Assembly (NCBI RefSeq): GCF_024172085.1
Contig: NZ_JAMZDZ010000001.1
Location: forward strand, 3,782,001 to 3,846,000
Source: Hamadaea flava
Lineage (GTDB): Bacteria; Actinomycetota; Actinomycetes; Mycobacteriales; Micromonosporaceae
DNA: 64,000 nucleotides
Direction: 5' to 3'
The stretch's first letter is position 1; the number at the start of each line of letters is the position of its first letter. Under the pieces are notes generated by a model. That model searched no databases, had not been told where the DNA came from, and saw nothing but the letters and a program-made list of their open reading frames with translations. A program made the translations under genes and the position numbers. This document shows positions 51,634 through 59,617 of the stretch, one piece after another.

Positions 51634-53181
51634 GTGACGGCTACCAGTGAAGGCTCCGCGCTCACGCAGGTCCCCGGCGCGAGCGGCATCGTCCCCGGCG
51701 CCAGCGGGATCGTCGACGGGCACCTCGTCTCGACGAGCCCAGCGACCGGCGAGGAGGTCGCCCGGTTCCCGGTCGCCGCACCGGCGGACGTGGCGGCGGC
51801 GGTCGAGCGTGCCCGCGCGGCCGGCCTCTGGTGGGAGCAGCTCGGGTACGCCGAACGCAAACGCCGTCTGCTGCGCTTCCGGAGCCTGATGACCCAGCGC
51901 ATCGGGGACTTGGCCGCCCTGATGGTGGCCGAAGGCGGCAAACCACGCATCGACGCCACGATGGAGATCTTCGTGACGGTCGAGCACATCGCGTGGGCGG
52001 CCAAGCACGCCCGCAAGGTGCTCGGCCCGCGCCGCGTCGGCGGTTCGCTGTTGCAGCCGGAGTACGCCGGTCGCCTGGAGTACCGGCCGTACGGCGTGGT
52101 CGGCGTCATCGGCCCGTGGAACTACCCGCTGTTCACCCCGATGGGCTCGATCGCGTACGCCCTCGCAGCGGGCAACGCCGTGGTGTTCAAGCCCAGCGAG
52201 TACACCCCGGCCGTCGGCCAGTGGTACGTCGACCTCTTCCAGGAGGTCGTTCCCGAGCACCCGGTCCTGCAGATCGTGCACGGACTCGGCGACGTCGGCG
52301 CGACTCTGTGCCGGTCCGGCGTCGACAAGCTGGCCTTCACCGGCTCGACCGGGACCGGCAAGAAGGTCATGGCGGCCTGTGCCGAGTCGCTGACTCCCGT
52401 CCTGGTGGAGTGCGGCGGCAAGGACGCCCTCCTGGTGGACGCCGACGCCGACGTGCGAGCCGCCGCCGACGCCGCGCTGTGGGGCGCGATGACCAACGCC
52501 GGGCAGTCCTGTGTCGGCATCGAACGCGTCTACGTGCACGAGAAGGTCTACGACCAGTTCCTCCAGATGCTCGTGGCCGACGCGGAGAAGCTGAGTTACG
52601 GCGAGGATCCGACGCAGGACATCGGCCCGATCACCATGCCGGGGCAGCGCGAGACGATTCGCCGCCACATCGACGCCGCGCTGGCCGACGGCGGCCGGGC
52701 GCTGCTCGGCGGCCCCGACTCGGTACGCGGTCCGGTGGCCCGCCCGACGATCCTCGTCGACGTGCCCGAGTCGAACCCGGCGGTGTGCGAGGAGACGTTC
52801 GGCCCGACGATGACGGTCGCGAAGGTCAAGTCCATGGACGAGGCGGTCGCCAAGGCCAACGCCGTCCCATACGGGCTCGGCGGCGCGGTCTTCGCCAAGC
52901 GGCACGGCGTGGCCCTGGCCCGTCAGCTGCGGGCCGGCATGGTCGCGGTCAACTCCACCTTCGCCTTCGCGGTGCTGCCCGCCCTGCCGTTCGGCGGCGT
53001 GGGACAGTCCGGGTTCGGCCGCATCCACGGCCAGGACGGCCTGCGCGAGTTCGCCCGCGCCTCCTCCATCGCCAAGCGCCGGCTGCCCAGCGTCATACCG
53101 CTGCTCACCTACCGGCACACGGAGAAGAGCGTGGCGCTGGCCGAGCGGATCGTGCGGCTGATGCACGGCCGCTCCCGCTGA
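51634..53181 (+). CDS. NAD(P)-dependent aldehyde dehydrogenase
   Basis: 515 aa from GTG 51634. ALDH fold: 'GVVGVIGPWNYPLFTPM' (oxyanion Asn), 'FKPSEYTP', cofactor loop FTGSTGTGKKV, general-base Glu in LVECGGKDA and catalytic Cys in 'TNAGQSCVGIERV'. The C-terminal 'LPFGGVGQSGFGRIHG' is the bridging region. A hydrophobic or basic tail (LTYRHTEKS onwards) resembles membrane-associated fatty-aldehyde-type members. It oxidises an aldehyde to the acid. Monocistronic. Confidence 0.92.
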   Translation: MTATSEGSALTQVPGASGIVPGASGIVDGHLVSTSPATGEEVARFPVAAPADVAAAVERARAAGLWWEQLGYAERKRRLLRFRSLMTQRIGDLAALMVAEGGKPRIDATMEIFVTVEHIAWAAKHARKVLGPRRVGGSLLQPEYAGRLEYRPYGVVGVIGPWNYPLFTPMGSIAYALAAGNAVVFKPSEYTPAVGQWYVDLFQEVVPEHPVLQIVHGLGDVGATLCRSGVDKLAFTGSTGTGKKVMAACAESLTPVLVECGGKDALLVDADADVRAAADAALWGAMTNAGQSCVGIERVYVHEKVYDQFLQMLVADAEKLSYGEDPTQDIGPITMPGQRETIRRHIDAALADGGRALLGGPDSVRGPVARPTILVDVPESNPAVCEETFGPTMTVAKVKSMDEAVAKANAVPYGLGGAVFAKRHGVALARQLRAGMVAVNSTFAFAVLPALPFGGVGQSGFGRIHGQDGLREFARASSIAKRRLPSVIPLLTYRHTEKSVALAERIVRLMHGRSR

Positions 53182-53204
53182 CCGCTCAGCCGCCCGGCCG
53201 TCCA

Positions 53205-53330
53205 CTCAGGAGCGCTGGCAGAAGGCTCCGCTCACGGGCGCTGCCAGACGGTTCCGCTCAGGAGCGCTGCCAGACGGTTCCGCTCACGGGCGCCGCCAGA
53301 CGGTTCTGCTCAGGAGCGCTGCCAGACGGT
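53205..53330. repeat. 26-bp tandem repeat, about 4.8 copies
   Basis: Units start at 53205, 53231, 53257, 53283 and 53309. They alternate CTCAGGAGCGCTG and CTCACGGGCGC(C/T)G starts and share CAGACGGTTCCG-type ends. The last unit is the 3' end of the next gene on the minus strand, including its stop. Confidence 0.9.
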
Positions 53331-54443
53331 GTAGTGGAAGACCAGGTCGGGCGTGACGCTGTCGGGGGCCCGGAGCACCGTGAGCAGCACGGTCCGGCCC
53401 GCATCGGTGGCCACGCAGATCGACGCGCCCGGCATCAGCGCGTTCACCGGCCCGGCCTGGCTGTCCCATTGGTCCGGCGGGGACTGCGTACAGCGTTCGG
53501 CAGTCTCGGGACCGGTGCCGCCGAGGATGGACACCCCCTTCGGCGCGCTGATCTTCAGGCCCCGCTCACTCAGTCGCGCGTCCCAGCCCGGTACCTCCGG
53601 TCCGACGGTCATCGTCTCGAAGTCCATGCTCTGCTCGTCGGGCAGCGTCGCGTCGCCGGTTCGGAGCACCGTCCAGCCGCCGCCCCCACGTGTCGTCAGC
53701 GTCGTCAGCCCAGTGCCTTCGCCACTCGGCAGGTCGGTCGGCGGCCCGGTCGGCACGCCCGTCGGTTCCGGTGAGGTCGCCGACGACGCCGCCAGGTCTC
53801 GAATCGTCGTGGTGATCGCGCCCGCGACGACCAGCCCGACGATCACGACCAGCACGACCGCCAGCGCCCGCAGCGGCCAGCTCCCGGACAGGATCGCGGG
53901 CGGCACCAACGCTGCCAGCCCGCCCCTCGGTTCCGCCCGCCCCGGCGCAGCGGCGGCCGAGCCAGGCCCAGGCCGGTCAGCGGCAGGCCGGTGCGTATCG
54001 GGTGACTCGGCAGCAAGCGGTTCGGCGCCTGACGGTTCAGCCGGCAATCGCCGGTCGGCTGACGGCTTAACCGCTGAAGGCTCGACTACCGAGGGCTCAG
54101 CAACTGGGGGCCTGGTCGCTTGGCGCGCGAGCGCTGAGCGTTCGGTTGCGGCAGACACCGGCAGTTCGGCCTCGGTGGCGATCCGCCGCCACGCTGCCCG
54201 CCACCGGTCGACCTCGTCCTCCGGCAGCCCGCACGCCCGCGCCAGCGCCTCGACCACCTCCGACCGCGGCAACGTCTCCCGCGCGAGGATCGCGGTGAGC
54301 GTACTGCGGGGCAACGCGCCACCCGCGGCCTTCTCCAGTGCGCGGTAGCCCAGTCCCGACGCCCGCTTCAGACCGCGCATCGCGGCCACGAACTCCCCAG
54401 TGGTACGCGCAACGGCCGGATCCGGCCAACCGGCGTTGTCCAT
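53310..54443 (-). CDS. HTH-domain membrane protein
   Basis: 377 aa. Residues about 12-95 are an XRE-type helix-turn-helix region ('LGYRALEKAAGGALPRSTLTAIL', 'EVVEALARACGLPEDEVDRW'). A low-complexity linker with PSA/EPS repeats runs to about 175. One transmembrane helix is present (ALAVVLVVIVGLVVAGAI), then a Pro/Thr linker and an extracytoplasmic domain with 'GISI'-type strands and two Cys (AERCTQ, ASICVA). The topology is RodZ-like: DNA- or protein-binding inside, sensing outside. No RodZ sequence match is claimed. The last codons, TVWQRS-stop, belong to the tandem repeat. Confidence 0.75.
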   Translation of the reverse strand: MDNAGWPDPAVARTTGEFVAAMRGLKRASGLGYRALEKAAGGALPRSTLTAILARETLPRSEVVEALARACGLPEDEVDRWRAAWRRIATEAELPVSAATERSALARQATRPPVAEPSVVEPSAVKPSADRRLPAEPSGAEPLAAESPDTHRPAADRPGPGSAAAAPGRAEPRGGLAALVPPAILSGSWPLRALAVVLVVIVGLVVAGAITTTIRDLAASSATSPEPTGVPTGPPTDLPSGEGTGLTTLTTRGGGGWTVLRTGDATLPDEQSMDFETMTVGPEVPGWDARLSERGLKISAPKGVSILGGTGPETAERCTQSPPDQWDSQAGPVNALMPGASICVATDAGRTVLLTVLRAPDSVTPDLVFHYTVWQRS

Positions 54444-54494
54444 GCCGAGACTCTATCGACTACGGCAAATCGGTGTAGACCCGTCCAGGGAGCC

Positions 54495-55154
54495 TCAGAA
54501 GAGGGTCAGCTCGTCCTTGACGAAGCCCCGTAGCCGGTCGTAGTCCACGACGACGCAACGGATGCCCCGGTCCTCGGCGAGCACCCGGGCCTGGGGCTTG
54601 ATCTCCTGCGCCGCGAAGATCCCGGCGACCGGGGCCAACAGCGGGTCGCGGTTCATCAGCTCGAGGTAGCGGGTGAGCTGCTCCACCCCGTCGATCTCGC
54701 CACGCCGCTTGATCTCGACTGCGACGTGCGCCCCGCCGCCGTCCCGGCAGAGCAGGTCGACCGGGCCGATCGCGGTCATGTGCTCCCGGCGGACGAGCGA
54801 GTAGCCGATCCCGAAGGTCTCGGGCTGAGCGGCGAGCAGCTGCTGGAGATGCGCCTCTACGCCGTCCTTCTGGAGACCCGGGTCGATGCCCAGCTCGTGC
54901 GAGCTGTCGCTGAAGACCTCCTCCAGGGTGATCCGCAGCTCCTCGCCCGCCTTGTTGACCACGCGCCAGACGCCGTCGTTCTCGGCGAGCTTGCAGGGCG
55001 GGCTCATCCAGTTCAGCGGCTTGTACGCGCGATCGTCGGCGTGGATGGAGACCGACCCGTCCGCCTTCACCATGATCAACCGGGTGGCACTCGGCAGATG
55101 CGCCGCGAGTCGTCCGACATAGTCCACTGAACACCGAGCAATCACCAATCGCAC
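54495..55154 (-). CDS. nucS: Mismatch-directed endonuclease NucS
   Basis: 219 aa, the normal length. The N-terminal DNA-binding domain begins '[20 protein letters not shown]' and contains '[22 protein letters not shown]'-type sequence in family order. The RecB-like nuclease core has PVDLLCRD (metal Asp), VEIKRR (ExK) and '[12 protein letters not shown]'. The C-terminal DELTLF resembles a sliding-clamp-binding QLxLF motif. NucS makes double-strand cuts at mismatches in actinobacteria lacking MutS/MutL. It is divergent from the DUF4126 gene. Confidence 0.94.
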   Translation of the reverse strand: MRLVIARCSVDYVGRLAAHLPSATRLIMVKADGSVSIHADDRAYKPLNWMSPPCKLAENDGVWRVVNKAGEELRITLEEVFSDSSHELGIDPGLQKDGVEAHLQQLLAAQPETFGIGYSLVRREHMTAIGPVDLLCRDGGGAHVAVEIKRRGEIDGVEQLTRYLELMNRDPLLAPVAGIFAAQEIKPQARVLAEDRGIRCVVVDYDRLRGFVKDELTLF

Positions 55155-55210
55155 GATGCGAGCCTATCGTCTGTCCTGCGGGACTGGATTCGGCCTGGCA
55201 TCCTGAAGTC

Positions 55211-55828
55211 GTGCTTGAAGCCCTCACCGGGACGGGCCTGGCCGGGGCGGCCGGGCTCAACGCCTACATCCCGCTCCTGGCGATCGGCCTGCTCGACCGG
55301 TACACCAACCTGATCACCCTGCCCGACAGCTGGAAGTGGCTGAGCAACGGCTGGGTCCTGATCATCCTGGCGGTCCTGCTCGCGGTCGAGCTGGTGGCCG
55401 ACAAGGTGCCGCTGGTCGATCACGCCAACGACGTCATCCAGACGGTCGTCCGCCCCACCGCCGGCGGCCTGGCGTTCACCGCCGGCTCGACGTCGGAGAC
55501 GGTGACCGTCACCGACCCGGGGAGCTTCTTCGAGTCCAAGCAATGGGTTCCGATGCTGATCGGGATCATCCTGGCCGGGACGGTGCACCTGACCAAGGCA
55601 GCAGCCCGCCCGGTGGTCAACACGCTGACCCTCGGCTTCGGGACGCCGGTCGTGTCGACCGCCGAGGACGCCACCAGCGTCACTCTCTCCGTGGTCGCGA
55701 TCATCATCCCGGTCCTGGTGCTGTTGTTCATCGGCCTGTTCATCTGGCTCATGTGGTGGGTGGTCACCCGGCGACGGCGGCGGGCCCGGGCTCGAGCGGC
55801 GGCGGGGGCCACGCAGTACACGCAGTAA
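55211..55828 (+). CDS. DUF4126 membrane protein
   Basis: 205 aa from GTG 55211. The starting 'LTGTGLAGAAGLNAYIPLLAIGL' and then 'VELVADKVPLVDHANDVIQTVVRP' identify the DUF4126 family. Four to five transmembrane helices and a basic C-terminus. Function unknown. The gap to nucS is 56 bp, so the two may share a control region. Confidence 0.82.
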   Translation: MLEALTGTGLAGAAGLNAYIPLLAIGLLDRYTNLITLPDSWKWLSNGWVLIILAVLLAVELVADKVPLVDHANDVIQTVVRPTAGGLAFTAGSTSETVTVTDPGSFFESKQWVPMLIGIILAGTVHLTKAAARPVVNTLTLGFGTPVVSTAEDATSVTLSVVAIIIPVLVLLFIGLFIWLMWWVVTRRRRRARARAAAGATQYTQ

Positions 55829-55858
55829 CCGCTGTTCACGGCGGGCGTTGATCTCGAT

Positions 55859-56944
55859 GTGCGTACCCGTTTTGCCGCGATCGTGACGATTGCCGTGGCT
55901 GTGCTGGCTCTGCCGGAAGCGGCGTACGCCGCCGCCAACGGCAGCTACGCCGAGTGGTCGCGGTCCGGCAGCAGCGGAGCCTGGCAGGCCACCGGTACGC
56001 CGGCCGCCGGCTTCCCGGTCGCCCAGGTCGCCTCGAACGCCTCCACGGTGGCCGTTCCGTCCGGCGCGAACACCTTCCTCGGCCCGCAGACGCCGCCGGG
56101 GCAGGCGTACGGCAGCTCGCAGGGACGCACGTATCTGAACGTCAGCACCGCGACGGGCTTCGACACCTCGACGACGACGGTCACCTTCGACTCGGCGACT
56201 CCAGCGAAGAACTGGGCGTTCGTGATCGGCGACCTCGACGCCGACACCCTGACGATCTCGGCCACCGACGGCGACGGCGACCCGGTCTCCCCCGCCGATC
56301 TCGGGTTCCAGGGCGCGTTCAACTATTGCGCGTACGCGCCGAAGCCGGCCGGGTGCACCGGGCCGGGACCGTTCACCGACCTGCCGACGTGGTCGGCCGA
56401 CACCAGCACGCTCGTCGGCAACACCCTGGACACCTTCGGGGCGGCGGCCTGGTTCCAGCCGACGACCGCGATCAAGACGCTGACCCTCCGCTTCTCCCGG
56501 CTGATCGGGGCGCCCGTCTACCAGCTCTGGCTCGCCGCCAAGGCCGTGCCGGTCGTCGTCCCCGTCGCCGGCGTGACCGAGACGTGTCCGGCCGCCGTCA
56601 ACCTGCATACGGCCGATGGCACGCCGATCGTCGGCGGCGACGGTAAGCCGATCACGACCACGACGGGCCCGGACGGGACAGCCACCTTCGACGCCGTCGC
56701 CGACGGCACCTACCAGCTGCACATGCCGAAACCGACCTGCGGCAAGACGGTCAAGGACCCGTACTACACGATCGTCGTGGACACCAGCAAGGGCCCGGTC
56801 AAGGTGCCGGCCGGAACCTTCGTGCTCGACGTGCCGGAGCTGGCGAACACCGGTCAGCACACCGCCCGGCTGCTCGTCGCCGGGGCGATCATCCTGGTCT
56901 CGGGCGCCGTGCTCGTCGTCGCCGGGCGGCGGCGTACACGCTGA
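55859..56944 (+). CDS. Sortase-anchored surface protein with LAxTG signal
   Basis: 361 aa from GTG 55859. Signal peptide about 1-24, cleavage near AYAAA. Residues about 25-235 form a beta-rich adhesin-like domain with DxDxD-like stretches (DLDADTL, DGDGDP). Residues about 240-320 are a collagen-binding-B/prealbumin-like domain. The C-terminus has LANTG, a hydrophobic helix (LLVAGAIILVSGAVLVVA) and GRRRTR, a complete class E sortase signal. The sortase itself is not in the window. It would be covalently attached to the cell wall. Confidence 0.85.
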   Translation: MRTRFAAIVTIAVAVLALPEAAYAAANGSYAEWSRSGSSGAWQATGTPAAGFPVAQVASNASTVAVPSGANTFLGPQTPPGQAYGSSQGRTYLNVSTATGFDTSTTTVTFDSATPAKNWAFVIGDLDADTLTISATDGDGDPVSPADLGFQGAFNYCAYAPKPAGCTGPGPFTDLPTWSADTSTLVGNTLDTFGAAAWFQPTTAIKTLTLRFSRLIGAPVYQLWLAAKAVPVVVPVAGVTETCPAAVNLHTADGTPIVGGDGKPITTTTGPDGTATFDAVADGTYQLHMPKPTCGKTVKDPYYTIVVDTSKGPVKVPAGTFVLDVPELANTGQHTARLLVAGAIILVSGAVLVVAGRRRTR

Positions 56945-56948
56945 CGGT

Positions 56949-57941
56949 TCAGGCGAGTCCGTTGACGCGCAGCAGCTCGTTGCCGACCGAGCTGGCCTCG
57001 TAGTAGACCTCGCGGCCGTGGCGGGCGCGGCGGGCCAGACCGGCTTCGCGGAGCGCCGTCAGGTGCTGGGAGACCGCACCCACCGACAGCCCGGTACGCC
57101 GAGCCAGATCCGTCGTCGTGGCCGGCCCGATCAGCAGCGTGAACACTTCGGCACGGGCCGGGCCGAGCACCCGGCCGAGGGCGGCCCCGCCGACGCCGGA
57201 CGCGGCCGACCACAGCGTCCCGACCGCGCGTACCGGGTAGACGCCGGCCGGCTGGGACTCGTCCCGGACGGTGCAGAGCAGCCGTCGGTCGGCGAACACG
57301 CTGGGCATCAGCGGCAGGCCCCGCCCGGCGACGGTCAGCCGCAGGTCCCACGGGTCTTCGCAGATGAGCCGATCGCCTTCCCAGCGGGTGTTCGGCGCGA
57401 GCGTCTCGAAGAGCAGCCGCAGCCCGCCCCGGGACAACTGCCGCGTGCGGTACGCGATGTCGCCGTCGAGCAGCGCCTGCATCCGGGGCCAGTGGGGGGC
57501 GATGGCGATCCGGTGCCACGCCTCGATCGCGGTGCCCAGCTTGGGCAGCACGTCCTCGGGGCGGTCCGCGGCGGCTCGGGCGGTCCCGCTGATCGGCGTC
57601 CACTTGGCGCAGGACAGGATGTCGGCTCGCACGGTCGCCGGCGACGTGGCGAGGACGCCGGCCAGCTCCTCGCGGATGTCGCCATGACGGCCGGGCGGCG
57701 GTGGCGTGAGGAAGTCGGGCATCCACGAACCGGGCCGGACGAACTCGGCCAGGTACGCCCAGTGCTCCGCCCCGGCGGCGTCCGCCGCCAGCGCTTCGCG
57801 TACCGCCCGGAACCAGGGGCTCAGCGCCGGAAACCGGCCGGGGTCGGCGTACGCCCGGACGGAGAAGACCGTCTCCCACAGCGGCGAGGTGCAGAAGCGG
57901 ACGTCGGTCAGGTCGCCGACCTCGAACCGCACCTCACTCAC
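56949..57941 (-). CDS. ArsR-family transcriptional regulator with DUF5937-like N-terminal domain
   Basis: 330 aa from GTG 57941, chosen for AAGGTGG just upstream; GTG 57950 adds three residues. The first 230 residues match the type that carries a DUF5937 ligand-binding-like domain ('FEVGDLTDVRFCTSPLWE', 'LSPWFRAV'). The C-terminal winged helix is ArsR-like: 'RAEVFTLLIGPATTTDLARR', 'SVGAVSQHLTALREAGL'. It is divergent from the MFS gene and probably represses it. The effector is unknown. Confidence 0.85.
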   Translation of the reverse strand: MSEVRFEVGDLTDVRFCTSPLWETVFSVRAYADPGRFPALSPWFRAVREALAADAAGAEHWAYLAEFVRPGSWMPDFLTPPPPGRHGDIREELAGVLATSPATVRADILSCAKWTPISGTARAAADRPEDVLPKLGTAIEAWHRIAIAPHWPRMQALLDGDIAYRTRQLSRGGLRLLFETLAPNTRWEGDRLICEDPWDLRLTVAGRGLPLMPSVFADRRLLCTVRDESQPAGVYPVRAVGTLWSAASGVGGAALGRVLGPARAEVFTLLIGPATTTDLARRTGLSVGAVSQHLTALREAGLARRARHGREVYYEASSVGNELLRVNGLA

Positions 57942-57950
57942 AGCGACCAC

Positions 57951-57970
57951 CTTTTAGCTCGGACGAAAAG
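57951..57970. promoter_or_regulatory. Candidate ArsR operator between regulator and MFS gene
   Basis: CTTTTAGCTCGGACGAAAAG: 14 of 20 positions are symmetric, with perfect CTTTT/AAAAG arms. It sits just upstream of the regulator start in the 52-61 bp divergent gap, suited to control both genes. Confidence 0.5.
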
Positions 57971-58002
57971 GATATGCCCAGAGTAGTCGCCAGTGTTGGC
58001 TG

Positions 58003-59253
58003 GTGAGCATGCAGATCGTCCCCCCGCCCGGCGTCACCCGCGCCCTCACCATCCGCTCGATCGTGTACGCCACCGGCTCCGGCGTCTTCCAGGCCGGCAG
58101 CGCCGTCTTCTTCACCCGGTTCCTCGGGCTCTCCGCCACCCAGGTCGGCATCGGGCTGTCCGTCGCGGGCGCGCTGACCGTCCTCGGCTCGGTGCCGCTG
58201 GGCGCGCTCGTCGACCGGTACGGCGCCCGGCGTACCTGGATCGTGGCGGGCGTCGCCGAAGCGCTGCTCTTCCTGGCATACCCGCTGGCGGGGTCGTTCG
58301 CGGCGTTCCTCGGGGTCGCCTGCCTGCTCGCCGTGACCGATCTGCTGACCGGGACGGCCAAGCACGTCTACACCCTGCAGGCGTTGCCGCCAGAGGAGCG
58401 GGTACGCGCCCTGGCGTACCAGCGCAGCGCGCTCAACGTCGGGTTCACCGCGGGGGCCGCCCTGTCCGGGCTCGCCCTCGCCGTCGGCACCCGGTCGGCG
58501 TACCTCACCCTCGTCCTGGTCAACGGCGCGGTCCTGATGGTGACCGCGCTGCTGATCGCCCGCCTGCCGCGGGTGACCGCGATCGGGAGCGCGCCGCGGA
58601 CGTCGGCCTTCGCGGTGCTGAAGGATCGGCCGTTCCTCGCGCTGAGCGGTGTGAACGGGGTGCTCCAGGCGCACCAGACGCTGTTCGGCGTCGTGCTTCC
58701 GCTGTGGACGCTGAGCCGTACGGACGCGCCGGCGGTGGTGGTGCCCGCGCTGTTCATGGTGAACACCGTGCTCGCCGTGGCCTTCCAGGTACGCGCCAGC
58801 CGAGGCAGCGAGACCCCAGCCGGTGCGGCGAAGGCCCTGCGCCGCAGCGGATTCAGCGTGGCCGCCGCGGCGCTGCTGCTCGGCACGGCCGCCCTGACCG
58901 CCGGCCCGCTGACCATCGCCGTGCTCGCGCTGGGGACGGTGATGCTCACGGTGGGCGAATTGACGCAGTCGGCCGGCGCCTGGGGCATCACGGCGAGCGT
59001 GCCGCCGGAGAACCGGCGCGGCGAGTACACCGGATTGTTCCGGCTCGGCGGCCAGGCGCAGCAGTCGCTCGCCCCCGCCGGGCTCACCGTGCTGGCGGTG
59101 AACACCGGCGGCTGGGGCTGGCTCGTCGTCGCGGCGCTGATGCTGGTCGCGGGCCACTACGCGCCGGCCGCCGTGCGGTGGGTGCTACGGACGCCAAGGC
59201 TGGGTGGTGTGACGGAAGACGACCCGGTACCAACCCTCGCCACGGTTCGTTGA
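58003..59253 (+). CDS. Major facilitator superfamily transporter
   Basis: 416 aa from GTG 58003; ATG 58009 is equally possible. Twelve transmembrane helices. MFS motif A-like 'PLGALVDRYGARRTW' lies between helices 2 and 3. It starts 'GVTRALTIRSIVYATGSGVF'. The repressor-like neighbour and its dyad suggest an inducible exporter, perhaps for a drug or metabolite. The C-terminus is cytoplasmic. Confidence 0.88.
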   Translation: MSMQIVPPPGVTRALTIRSIVYATGSGVFQAGSAVFFTRFLGLSATQVGIGLSVAGALTVLGSVPLGALVDRYGARRTWIVAGVAEALLFLAYPLAGSFAAFLGVACLLAVTDLLTGTAKHVYTLQALPPEERVRALAYQRSALNVGFTAGAALSGLALAVGTRSAYLTLVLVNGAVLMVTALLIARLPRVTAIGSAPRTSAFAVLKDRPFLALSGVNGVLQAHQTLFGVVLPLWTLSRTDAPAVVVPALFMVNTVLAVAFQVRASRGSETPAGAAKALRRSGFSVAAAALLLGTAALTAGPLTIAVLALGTVMLTVGELTQSAGAWGITASVPPENRRGEYTGLFRLGGQAQQSLAPAGLTVLAVNTGGWGWLVVAALMLVAGHYAPAAVRWVLRTPRLGGVTEDDPVPTLATVR

Positions 59254-59356
59254 GCTTCGTGAATCGGCGTGTCGCCGTTACGCAACGCTGGAGTCGCGCG
59301 GAATACTAACGGACAAATTGGTGTAAAACTGCACGTATCCACCCCCGGGAGGTGCC

Positions 59357-59617
59357 GTGGCGAGCGTCGCGGAGGTCAAGGCGGCCATTGACGCCGCCAT
59401 GCTGCACGTGCAGGAGAGCCAAGATGCCGTTCGCGCGGCCAACGATCGGCTGGGCGAGGCACAGCTGAGCCTGGCGGTGGCGGTCGAGGGCTCCGGCCAC
59501 GACAACGTCACCGCCGCTCAGGCCGCCCTGGCCCAGGCGACGAACGAGCTCGAGGAATGCCTTACCGCCACCTTGACCGCGGTCGACCAGGCCCAGACAT
59601 ACGTAGCGGGGTTGTGA
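59357..59617 (+). CDS. Small helical-hairpin protein of the FtsK cassette
   Basis: 86 aa from GTG 59357 with a strong GGGAGGTG upstream. It is two long amphipathic helices (about 3-44 and 52-84) joined by the turn EGSGHDN. There is no Trp, no WxG and no YxxxD/E motif, but the size and hairpin plan match WXG100-type secreted proteins. It shares its stop with the start of the next gene (TGATG). It could be a substrate, chaperone or structural part of the cassette. No known family is recognised. Confidence 0.72.
   Translation: MASVAEVKAAIDAAMLHVQESQDAVRAANDRLGEAQLSLAVAVEGSGHDNVTAAQAALAQATNELEECLTATLTAVDQAQTYVAGL

Noticed and set aside
53205-53330. CRISPR-like array
   Set aside because: Head-to-tail 26-bp units with no unique spacers and no cas genes; it is a simple tandem repeat.
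59357-59617. Genuine WXG100/ESAT-6 protein
   Set aside because: No Trp and no WxG or YxxxD/E motif; only size and hairpin plan agree.
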